Below are positions 17,178 through 25,187 of a DNA stretch of 42,043 nucleotides, piece after piece. A program made the position numbers and the translations under genes. Each line of letters opens with the position of its first letter. Position 1 is the first letter of the stretch. Origin of the DNA: Robbsia andropogonis (lineage in GTDB: Bacteria > Pseudomonadota > Gammaproteobacteria > Burkholderiales > Burkholderiaceae); assembly GCF_000970345.1 (NCBI RefSeq), contig NZ_LAQU01000036.1, positions 1 to 42,043 of the forward strand, read 5' to 3'. The notes below the pieces were generated by a model. That model saw only the letters and a program-made list of their open reading frames with translations. It ran no database searches and was not told the origin of the DNA.

Positions 17178-19556
17178 ATGTCCGATCTGCTTGCCAACCT
17201 GAATCCCGAACAGCTCGCCGCGGTCACGCTGCCGAACGAGGCGGCCCTGATCCTGGCCGGCGCGGGGAGTGGCAAGACCCGCGTCCTGATTACCCGCATT
17301 GCGTGGTTGATCGGTCAACGTCATGCAAGCCCATCCGGCATCCTCGCGGTGACGTTCACGAACAAGGCTGCGCGCGAGATGACGTCGCGGCTGTCGACGA
17401 TGCTGCCGATCAATACGCGAGGCATGTGGATCGGTACGTTCCATGGCCTTTGCAATCGGTTGCTGCGCACCCATCACCGCGAAGCGGGGCTGCCGCCGGC
17501 GTTCCAGATTCTGGATACGGCCGACCAGTTGTCGGCCATCAAACGGCTGCTGAAAGGTCTGAATGTGGATGAGGAAAAGTATCCACCGAAGAACCTCCAA
17601 TACTTCATCAATGGGGCGAAGGAAGAGGCGCTGCGGCCATCTCAAGTAGAGGCGAACGATGCATTCAACCGCCGGTTCGTCGAGCTGTACGAGGCCTATG
17701 AAACGCAATGCCAGCGCGAAGGTGTGGTTGATTTCGCCGAGCTGTTGTTGCGCAGTTATGAACTGCTGCAGCGCGATCACACGTTGCGCAAGCATTACCA
17801 GAGCCGCTTCTCGCACATTCTGGTGGACGAGTTCCAGGATACGAACCGGCTGCAATATGCCTGGCTCAAGTTGCTGGCGGGAGAGCATAACGCGATCTTC
17901 GCCGTGGGCGACGACGATCAGAGCATCTACGCGTTTCGCGGTGCGAACGTCGGCAACATGCGCGACTTCGAGCGCGAATTCAATGTGCGGCATCTGATCA
18001 AGCTGGAACAGAACTATCGTTCACATGGTCATATCCTGGATTCGGCCAACATCCTGATCTCGAACAATTCGCAGCGGCTGGGCAAGGACTTGCGCACGGA
18101 TGCAGGGCATGGCGAGCCCGTGCGCGTCTATGAAGCGGCGACGGACACACAGGAAGCAAACTGGATCGTCGAGGAAATACGGGCACTGATCAACCAGGGC
18201 CAGGCGCGCCAGGAAATCGCGGTGCTGTATCGGAGCAATGCGCAGTCTCGCGTGGTCGAGCATGCGCTGATGGCGGCCGGCGTGGCGTACCGGGTCTATG
18301 GTGGCTTGCGGTTTTTTGAACGCCAGGAAATCAAGCATGCGCTGGCTTACCTGCGCCTGATCGATAACCCGGGCGACGATACCGCTTTCCTGCGCGTGGT
18401 GAATTTTCCGGCACGCGGCATTGGTGCGCGATCGATCGAACAACTCAGCGACATGGCGCGGTTGTATAACTGTCCGCTGGCGGCCGCCGTGCCATATGTG
18501 ACCGGCAAGGCCGGTACGGCACTGGGCAATTTCCTGCGAATGATCGCGCAGGTCCGTGCTGAGACGCAGCAGATGAATCTGCCGGATCTGGTTCGTCATC
18601 TGGTCAAGGCCAGCGGCCTGGAAACGCATTACCAGGCGGAGCGCGAGGGGCAGGAGCGGCTGGAGAACCTGGAGGAACTCGTCAATGCGGCGAGTGCCTT
18701 CATGGCGGAGGAAGGACTGCGCCGTGATGCGCCGGCGCGGATGGTGCCGTTGGCACCCGGCGCGAGCACCGCCGTGCCGCTTGCTGGTGTGCAAGAAGAC
18801 GCTAGCGAGGTGTTGGATGCGCCCGTACCCGGTGCGCCGGAGCCGGTGGCAATGACCCCGCTTGCCGGTTTCCTCTCGCATGCGTCGCTCGAAGCGGGCG
18901 ACAACCAGGCACAGGCGGGACAGGACGCGGTGCAGCTAATGACCGTGCATGCGGCGAAAGGGTTGGAATTCACTGCCGTCTTCATCACCGGGCTCGAAGA
19001 AGGTCTGTTCCCGCATGAGAACAGTGCGATGGAGCGGGAAGGGCTGGAGGAAGAGCGGCGACTGATGTACGTGGCCATCACCCGTGCGAAGGAACGTCTT
19101 TATCTCTCGTTCGCGCAGAGCCGGATGCTGCATGGCCAGACGCGATACAACTTGCGCTCCCGTTTCTTCGATGAACTGCCCGAGGGCGCGCTCAAGTGGC
19201 TGACGGCAAAAGTCGAGCCTGCGGCCCGATGGGGTGGACGTGCCGATAACGCGGGTTGGGGGCGGGATTGGTTTGGCCGCGGAGGCGGTGAAAAGCGTGG
19301 GGATGGGACCGAACGCATCCGTGATGACGACTATCCTGCCGACTCGGCACCGCTACCGTCGTACGCGACCAAGAACAAGGAGGCCGAGACGGGTTTTCGC
19401 GTGGGCGAGCCGGTATTTCACACGAAGTTCGGCGAAGGCAAGGTGATCGCGCTCGAAGGCGCTGGCACCGATGCGCGGGCCCAGGTCGACTTCAAGCGGC
19501 ATGGCGCGAAATGGCTGGCATTGTCGGTCGCGAAATTGCAGCGAATCGACGACTGA
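17178..19556 (+). CDS. uvrD: ATP-dependent DNA helicase, UvrD/PcrA family
   Basis: SF1A 3'-5' helicase for nucleotide-excision and mismatch repair. In the 792-residue protein: Walker A GAGSGKT (28-34), motif Ia TFTNKAAREM, DEFQD (217-221), motif III GDDDQSIYAFRGA (244-256), motif V VHAAKGLEFTAVF and motif VI YVAITRAKERL. A C-terminal domain (EPVFHTKFGEGKVIALEG onward, about 735-790) is the Tudor-like fold that links UvrD/PcrA to RNA polymerase; its presence favours UvrD over Rep. An Ala/Pro-rich insert (about 515-575) sits in the 2B region. Divergent from valS; its stop is 10 bases from the convergent membrane-protein gene. Confidence 0.94.
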   Translation: MSDLLANLNPEQLAAVTLPNEAALILAGAGSGKTRVLITRIAWLIGQRHASPSGILAVTFTNKAAREMTSRLSTMLPINTRGMWIGTFHGLCNRLLRTHHREAGLPPAFQILDTADQLSAIKRLLKGLNVDEEKYPPKNLQYFINGAKEEALRPSQVEANDAFNRRFVELYEAYETQCQREGVVDFAELLLRSYELLQRDHTLRKHYQSRFSHILVDEFQDTNRLQYAWLKLLAGEHNAIFAVGDDDQSIYAFRGANVGNMRDFEREFNVRHLIKLEQNYRSHGHILDSANILISNNSQRLGKDLRTDAGHGEPVRVYEAATDTQEANWIVEEIRALINQGQARQEIAVLYRSNAQSRVVEHALMAAGVAYRVYGGLRFFERQEIKHALAYLRLIDNPGDDTAFLRVVNFPARGIGARSIEQLSDMARLYNCPLAAAVPYVTGKAGTALGNFLRMIAQVRAETQQMNLPDLVRHLVKASGLETHYQAEREGQERLENLEELVNAASAFMAEEGLRRDAPARMVPLAPGASTAVPLAGVQEDASEVLDAPVPGAPEPVAMTPLAGFLSHASLEAGDNQAQAGQDAVQLMTVHAAKGLEFTAVFITGLEEGLFPHENSAMEREGLEEERRLMYVAITRAKERLYLSFAQSRMLHGQTRYNLRSRFFDELPEGALKWLTAKVEPAARWGGRADNAGWGRDWFGRGGGEKRGDGTERIRDDDYPADSAPLPSYATKNKEAETGFRVGEPVFHTKFGEGKVIALEGAGTDARAQVDFKRHGAKWLALSVAKLQRIDD

Positions 19557-19566
19557 GCGCGCGTTG

Positions 19567-20388
19567 TTACGGGGCCGGCTTCGCGGGGCGTCCGACCGGT
19601 GGCAAGGGCGGACCTTCGATGTCGAAACAACCGCGATACGTCGCGTACAGCGAGCAGTAGAACATCGTGATGAAGATGGCCACGATCGACATCATCAGCA
19701 TGGTCATCGCGACCAGTCCGGCGCCCGACAGCGCGGACAGGATCATCGCGCCGATCCAGAGCAGAATCAGCGTTGCGAACCACAGCATGCCGTAGACGAC
19801 AAAGGCCAGCTTGTTGCGCCAGATGGTATAGATGCTGAAAAACAGGGCTTTGTGTGGCGGCACGTCATGCCACGCCACCAGCACCGGCGCGAACCAGAAC
19901 ACGACGGCGACCAGCACATAACCCAGCATGACGATGGGCATCGCCTGCTGCGTGATCATCAATACGCCGCTGCGGATTTCCTGTTCGGACGGTGCATTGC
20001 CGAACAGCATCATCTGCGCCAACATGCCGTCGTCACCAATGGCCGAGGCCGCGAAAACGGCGCAAATGCAGGCAAAGTAGACAATTCCCAGGATCAGCAG
20101 TCGACGTACGACAACAGCCCCGCCCGCGAAGGCGCGCAGCAAAATCGTGGGGAACGCGGGTTTGCCGGACAGTACTTCGCGGCTCGCGGCAAAAAACCCG
20201 ACCGTGACACCGGGGAGCATCAACAGCATGACAACCGTGCCGATGACCGGAGGCAGCGACACGATCCGCATCAACAGCAGATAGGCAAAGGACAGTGCGA
20301 GGAACAGCAGGGGACTGCGTCGGAACGTTCCCAAGCCCTGGCGGAACCAGAGTACGCCGTCCCTGGCGGTGACGTGTTTCAGTTGCAT
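19567..20388 (-). CDS. BPSS1780-family integral membrane protein
   Basis: A 273-residue protein with about six hydrophobic spans: near residues 25-45, 50-70, 95-120, 155-180, 200-225 and 230-250. Starting from ATG 20388 (MQLKHVTARDGVLWFRQG) it resembles the BPSS1780 family, a Burkholderiales-typical membrane protein of unknown function. A longer frame to 20445 exists, but the extra residues look unrelated. It overlaps nothing and ends 10 bases from the UvrD stop. The upstream gap to thrB (250 bases) shows no clear promoter. Confidence 0.75.
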   Translation of the reverse strand: MQLKHVTARDGVLWFRQGLGTFRRSPLLFLALSFAYLLLMRIVSLPPVIGTVVMLLMLPGVTVGFFAASREVLSGKPAFPTILLRAFAGGAVVVRRLLILGIVYFACICAVFAASAIGDDGMLAQMMLFGNAPSEQEIRSGVLMITQQAMPIVMLGYVLVAVVFWFAPVLVAWHDVPPHKALFFSIYTIWRNKLAFVVYGMLWFATLILLWIGAMILSALSGAGLVAMTMLMMSIVAIFITMFYCSLYATYRGCFDIEGPPLPPVGRPAKPAP

Positions 20389-20638
20389 GACGTCGGGAAT
20401 CAGCAAAAACAGGCGGTAATCGAGCGAAACCGGCGCGTATCGCATTCCCCTTTCAGCACAGGGGACAGGCCATCATCGCTCGGGCGGAAGACCGCACGTG
20501 AGACCTGGCATGGCGATCCGGGATGACACGGGGGATCACATGCCTTGGACAACGCTTCGGACGATCCGCAGCATAACAGGAACCGGCGCGTGATGGTCGC
20601 TTATCACGTGTACCGGCGGCGGATATGGATGCGCGCGG

Positions 20639-21625
20639 TCAAGCCAGTGGATCGTTGATCGTGGCATCTTGCGCGGCAATCCGGGCGCGCAACGTGCGCT
20701 CGAAGCGTTCCGGATCATGCGGTTCCAGCAGCGCCGCACTGCGCGGCAGGTGAAAATCGTACAGGCGCGAGACCCAGAAACGCAGCGCGCCGGCCCGCAA
20801 CATGTCGCGCCAGTGGCGCAACTCGACCGGCGTCAACGGGCGTACCTGTTGATAGGCCCGTAGCAGGGCCGTCACGCGCGGCATATCGAGTTCACCGCTT
20901 TCCAGGTTGACGCACCAATCGTTGACCGTTACCGCGAGATCGAACAGCCACTTATCGTTGCCGGCAAAGTAAAAGTCGAAAAATCCCCCCAGCCGAGGCG
21001 TGGATGCGACAGGATCGTTGATAAACAGGACATTGTCCCGGAACAGGTCGCAGTGACAAGGACCGCCGGGTAGCGCGCGATAATCGTTCGACGCGAAGAA
21101 TGCGCCTTGATGCGCAATCTCGTTCGCCAACAACTGCGCCTGGGATACGTTCAGGAATTGATGCAGCAGCGGCGTGACCTCGCGCCACCAAGGCAAGCTG
21201 CGCAGGTTCGACTGCTGGACGCCGAAGTCTTGTCCGGCCAAATGGCTGCGTGCGAGCATCGTCCCGACCTCGGCACAATGCGCCGGCGTTGGCGACAGTA
21301 CGGCGCTGCCCGGCAAGCGTGTCACGATGGCGGCGGGCTTGCCGTGCAGCAAGCCGAACAATGTGCCATCCGCGCGCCGTACCGGATCGGGCACGCTGAT
21401 GTCGTGGGCAGCCAAGTGACGCATCAAATTCAGATAATACGGCAGCTCGGCCGGACTCAGCTTTTCAAAAATAGTCAGCACGAACTCGCCCGCTGTCGTA
21501 CTGAGGAAGAAGTTGCTGTTCTCAATACCCGACGTGATGCCGCGCAAACCCAATGACGCGCCTACCGGATAATCGGTGAGCCACGCGGCAAGATCGTGAT
21601 CGGAAACAGACGTGAAGACGGCCAT
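20639..21625 (-). CDS. thrB: Homoserine kinase (ThrB, aminoglycoside-phosphotransferase fold)
   Basis: Phosphorylates L-homoserine on the way to threonine. The 328-residue protein is of the proteobacterial kinase-fold type, not the GHMP type: [16 protein letters not shown] at the start, [13 protein letters not shown], the catalytic [11 protein letters not shown] and the metal-binding [19 protein letters not shown]. The frame continues upstream to 21715, but ATG 21625 is the family start. It follows the DUF2782-like gene at a distance of 392 bases on the same strand. Confidence 0.95.
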   Translation of the reverse strand: MAVFTSVSDHDLAAWLTDYPVGASLGLRGITSGIENSNFFLSTTAGEFVLTIFEKLSPAELPYYLNLMRHLAAHDISVPDPVRRADGTLFGLLHGKPAAIVTRLPGSAVLSPTPAHCAEVGTMLARSHLAGQDFGVQQSNLRSLPWWREVTPLLHQFLNVSQAQLLANEIAHQGAFFASNDYRALPGGPCHCDLFRDNVLFINDPVASTPRLGGFFDFYFAGNDKWLFDLAVTVNDWCVNLESGELDMPRVTALLRAYQQVRPLTPVELRHWRDMLRAGALRFWVSRLYDFHLPRSAALLEPHDPERFERTLRARIAAQDATINDPLA

Positions 21626-22017
21626 GCGTGTCAGAAAACCGGTGGCAGATAGAGAGGGGAGAATGCGTGTTTCGGAAACGACGTACAGCGTACCCTGTGG
21701 ATCGCCCGCAAGCAATCATTGATCGGTACAGATCTCCATCGATTAGCGGTTCAGATCAATTTGGTGTGTGGAAATAAATCGGGAATCAGGCAAAACGGGA
21801 TAGCGCTTCACCGTTGACACGGGAGCGTGCTAGCGCCAGAAACCCGGAATGTCAGGCTCGTTTTTAAATCAAACGATTGATCTTTCGTCGACCTATCGAT
21901 GTGTATGCGAATCTCAGCGATATGTCGTGCGCCAGGCATGGCATATCGGCCGGGCAGGGCGCCCCGCCGGGATGAACACGGCACTGCCTTGGAAGCAGCG
22001 CGCGTCCATCCGCATGC
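21626..22017. other. Gap between the small exported protein and thrB
   Basis: No gene recognised. A short inverted repeat, ATCAA-ACGA-TTGAT, lies near 21868-21881 with adjacent T and A runs; it is too weak to call a terminator. The segment is more AT-rich than the flanking genes and probably holds the thrB promoter, which I could not place. Confidence 0.4.
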
Positions 22018-22521
22018 TTAATACGATAAATGGATCGACGGTACGCGTCCGTTCGGCGCGCCGTTGTTTGGCACCCGCGGTGAGTTGTCGACAGGGTTCG
22101 ACATCGAATAACGCGTGCCGAAATTCGAGCGGACATCGATTTCAGTGGGTTTGCCCTTGTCACGGTACTCCGTGATCTCGGTGCCCGAGCGGTCTCGCGT
22201 ATGGAAGCTTGGCTCGCGGACCGTATTGAGCTCGACGCGCGACGATACCACGGCGCCCGGGCGGTTGATCTGTGCCAGATCAGGCAGGCCGGCCGCTTCG
22301 TTTGCCGACATCGGATGGGCTGCTGCTGCTTGACGCGCAGCGGCGGCGTTCTCGGCGGCCGCCGCGCGCTCGGCGGCGGAATCCGCTTGCAATGGGCTTT
22401 CAGAGAGCGTCGGTGGCGCATCGGAGACGCCCGATGTGACAGAGGTGGCGGGGGATTGTGCGAAAGCAGCACCTGAACACATCAAAGCGCCGACGATGAG
22501 GCCGGCCGCGAGGGATTTCAT
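22018..22521 (-). CDS. Small exported protein, probable DUF2782 family
   Basis: A 167-residue protein with a clear signal peptide (MKSLAAGLIVGALMCSGAAFAQ), an Ala/Ser/Glu-rich disordered segment (about 25-75), and a C-terminal GTEITEYRDKGKPTEIDVRS beta-hairpin-like region resembling DUF2782. In betaproteobacteria a DUF2782 gene often lies between polA and thrB, which fits here. Start ATG 22521. Function is unknown; the domain call rests on remembered pattern, not on a search. Confidence 0.65.
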   Translation of the reverse strand: MKSLAAGLIVGALMCSGAAFAQSPATSVTSGVSDAPPTLSESPLQADSAAERAAAAENAAAARQAAAAHPMSANEAAGLPDLAQINRPGAVVSSRVELNTVREPSFHTRDRSGTEITEYRDKGKPTEIDVRSNFGTRYSMSNPVDNSPRVPNNGAPNGRVPSIHLSY

Positions 22522-22798
22522 AGCGTATCTCCAGAAGCTTGCGGAATTCTAGCAAACTGTGGGCCTCTTGCGATGGCAGTCACGACAGCGATCAATGCCA
22601 TCACGGTCAGATGTCGTGTTCGCGTCACGGTGCTACCCGGATAATGGATGGTTGGGGCTAGCACGATCTCAGTGGCTTCCGTGTTACTGTGGCGCCAGTG
22701 GGCGCCGGTGCGGGACGGTATGTCCGAGCCTGCGCAAGGCCCGCCGTGGTCGCGGGCCGGAACAAGCAAAAGCAAGGCAGAACAAGGATCATGAACCA

Positions 22799-24424
22799 AT
22801 GAAGGAAGAGGCGCACAAGCATACGGCGATGCCCATGACATCGTCCCTCCCTGCCGTCGGCACGACCTCGAAGGGTGTCGACGCCGCTACGTCGCGAGAA
22901 ACCGGCGGGGCACCACCGACCGGCGCTTGGGCACGTTTCGATGACCCGGCCAGTGCACTCGCGCGCCTGAGCGCGCTCTACGAGGAAAGCACGCACAGGC
23001 TGCAGTCTGCTTTTACGCGCTTCAAACGAGGGGAGGCGTTGCCGCCGGGCAAGATCCGGGCGTGCTATCCGATGCTGCGAGTGACCGTGGACGCGGCGAA
23101 TGAGCTGGATTCGCGCCGGTCGTTCGGTTTTGTCGCCGGACCGGGTGTATTCGAGACCACGGTGACGCGCCCGGACCTGTTCGACCACTATTACACGCAG
23201 CAATTGTCATTGTTGCGACGTAATCATCCTGAAGGCCTCATCGAAGTGGGGATGTCGGATCAACCAATGCCGTTGCACTTCGCCTTCGCCGAGGGTATTC
23301 ACCTCGAAGGCGAATTGGACCAGGCGCACTTGCGGACGCTGCGGCGGCATTTCGATACACCCGACCTGGCGCAACTCGACGATGCGATCGTCAACGGGAC
23401 CTATGATCCAGGTCCCGACGCGCCGCGGCCACTGGCGTTGTTCACCGCGCCCCGCGTCGATTTCTCGTTGCATCGGCTGCGCCACTATACGGCCACGTCG
23501 CCAACGCATTTTCAGAACTACGTGCTGTACACGAACTATCAGTTCTATATCGACGAGTTCGTTCGCATGGGGCGCGCATTGATGGAGCGGGGCGACGATG
23601 CTGACGAGCGGTCAAGGCGTGCGGCCTACACGGCGTTTGTCGAGCCCGGCGATGTTGTTACGCCGAATGCGAACCGGATCGACGAATCCGTTCCGGCGGA
23701 TTGCGAGGCGAGCGGCATGCCACCGCCGCGCTTGCCGCAGATGCCGGCCTATCACCTGAAGCGCCTGGATGGCAGCGGCATCACGATGGTCAATATCGGT
23801 GTCGGGCCATCGAATGCCAAGACCATTACTGATCATGTCGCGGTGCTGCGGCCTCATGCCTGGTTGATGCTTGGTCACTGCGCTGGACTACGCAACACGC
23901 AGCGCCTTGGGGACTACGTGCTGGCGCACGGCTACGTTCGAGAGGATCACGTTTTGGATGCTGACCTGCCGCTCTGGGTGCCGGTGCCGCCGCTCGCTGA
24001 AATCCAAGTGGCGTTGGAGCAAGCCGTGGCCGACGTGACGCGGCTCGAGGGACGAGAATTGAAGCGGGTGATGCGCACCGGGACCGTCGCAAGCGTCGAC
24101 AATCGGAATTGGGAGTTACGCGATTATCGCGAGCCGGTGCAACGGCTGTCGCAAAGCCGTGCCATTGCACTGGATATGGAATCCGCGACGATCGCCGCCA
24201 ATGGTTTTCGCTTCCGGGTGCCGTACGGCACCCTGCTTTGCGTCTCCGACAAGCCGTTACACGGCGAGTTGAAGTTGCCGGGGATGGCCGATTCCTTTTA
24301 TCGCGAACAGGTGAATCAGCATTTGAAGATCGGCATGCGGGCAATGGAGTTGCTGCGCGAAAATGGCTTGGAAAAGCTGCACAGCCGCAAGCTGCGCAGC
24401 TTTGCCGAAGTCGCGTTTCAATAG
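22799..24424 (+). CDS. amn: AMP nucleosidase
   Basis: Hydrolyses AMP to adenine and ribose-5-phosphate. From ATG 22799 the protein has 541 residues: a variable leader of about 45, the N-terminal regulatory domain, and a C-terminal nucleoside-phosphorylase-like domain with VNIGVGPSNAKTITDH, WLMLGHCAGLRN, GDYVLAHGYVREDHVLD, MESATIAANGFRFRVPYG and CVSDKPLHGELKLPG, all closely matching E. coli Amn. The frame runs back to 22559, but nothing before 22799 looks like the family. ATG 22829 and 22835 are alternative starts. A three-codon frame (ATG 22791 to TGA 22800-22802) with its own AAGGAT overlaps the start. The stop is one base from the LOG gene stop. Confidence 0.93.
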   Translation: MKEEAHKHTAMPMTSSLPAVGTTSKGVDAATSRETGGAPPTGAWARFDDPASALARLSALYEESTHRLQSAFTRFKRGEALPPGKIRACYPMLRVTVDAANELDSRRSFGFVAGPGVFETTVTRPDLFDHYYTQQLSLLRRNHPEGLIEVGMSDQPMPLHFAFAEGIHLEGELDQAHLRTLRRHFDTPDLAQLDDAIVNGTYDPGPDAPRPLALFTAPRVDFSLHRLRHYTATSPTHFQNYVLYTNYQFYIDEFVRMGRALMERGDDADERSRRAAYTAFVEPGDVVTPNANRIDESVPADCEASGMPPPRLPQMPAYHLKRLDGSGITMVNIGVGPSNAKTITDHVAVLRPHAWLMLGHCAGLRNTQRLGDYVLAHGYVREDHVLDADLPLWVPVPPLAEIQVALEQAVADVTRLEGRELKRVMRTGTVASVDNRNWELRDYREPVQRLSQSRAIALDMESATIAANGFRFRVPYGTLLCVSDKPLHGELKLPGMADSFYREQVNQHLKIGMRAMELLRENGLEKLHSRKLRSFAEVAFQ

Positions 24425-24425
24425 A

Positions 24426-25184
24426 TCAGAGATAGAACATCTGGTCGTCTTCGGACTTTGCTTTCGTGCGTTCGTTCTCGGCCTTGGCGTCCTTGCCGCT
24501 TTCGTAGAACTGCACGATGGCGGCCAGGATCTCGTCCGGCTCGTCGATGACCTGAATCAGCTCTTCCACGTCTTTTTCACCAATCAGCTTGCGTGTTTCC
24601 AACGTGTTCTTGAACCAGTCAAGCAGGCCTTGCCAGAACTCGGCACCCACCAGAATAATCGGCACGCGTCGTGATTTTTTTGTCTGAATCAGCGTCAGCA
24701 CTTCGGCCAATTCATCGAGCGTGCCAAAGCCCCCCGGCATCACGATCACGGCGTCTGAATTCTTGACGAACGTCACCTTGCGCGTGAAGAAATGCCGGAA
24801 ACGCAGCGAAATATCTTGAAAGGCATTGCCTGACTGCTCGTGCGGCAGTTCGATATTCAGTCCAACCGACGGCGATTTGCCGCGATGCGCACCACGATTC
24901 GCGGCTTCCATGATGCCCGGCCCGCCGCCCGAAATCACCGCGAAGCCGGCATCCGACAGCTTTTTCGCGATCTTCTCGGTGAGCTTGAAATAGGGGTCTT
25001 TCGCCTTGATGCGGGCGGAGCCGTAAATGCTGACGGCGGGACGCAATTCGGACAGGTATTCGGTGGCTTCCACGAACTCTGCCATAATCGTGAACATCTG
25101 CCAGGAGGCGCGTGCCTTCTTGGCCGTCGCGCGGTCGAGATCCGCGATGGAGCGCAGACTCGGAATCACTTTTCTATCGTTCAT
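24426..25184 (-). CDS. LOG-family protein (TIGR00730), putative nucleotide phosphoribohydrolase
   Basis: A 252-residue Rossmann-fold protein with the family motifs GGGPGIMEAANRGA and PGGFGTLDE. LOG proteins cleave nucleoside 5'-monophosphates or act as cytokinin-riboside monophosphate phosphoribohydrolases; the bacterial substrate is often unknown. The next gene, amn, also hydrolyses the N-glycosidic bond of AMP, so related chemistry sits side by side. Start ATG 25184 gives MNDRKVIPSLRSIADL, which fits relatives; a GTG at 25199 would overlap polA. The protein ends in a charged tail (KDAKAENERTKAKSEDD). Confidence 0.9.
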   Translation of the reverse strand: MNDRKVIPSLRSIADLDRATAKKARASWQMFTIMAEFVEATEYLSELRPAVSIYGSARIKAKDPYFKLTEKIAKKLSDAGFAVISGGGPGIMEAANRGAHRGKSPSVGLNIELPHEQSGNAFQDISLRFRHFFTRKVTFVKNSDAVIVMPGGFGTLDELAEVLTLIQTKKSRRVPIILVGAEFWQGLLDWFKNTLETRKLIGEKDVEELIQVIDEPDEILAAIVQFYESGKDAKAENERTKAKSEDDQMFYL

Positions 25185-25187
25185 ATG
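25182..25187. promoter_or_regulatory. Abutting divergent start codons (CATATG)
   Basis: The LOG start (CAT, minus) and the polA start (ATG, plus) touch without a spacer. Promoters and ribosome-binding sites of each gene must lie inside the coding sequence of the other, or the transcripts are leaderless. No clear Shine-Dalgarno is seen on either side. Confidence 0.8.
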
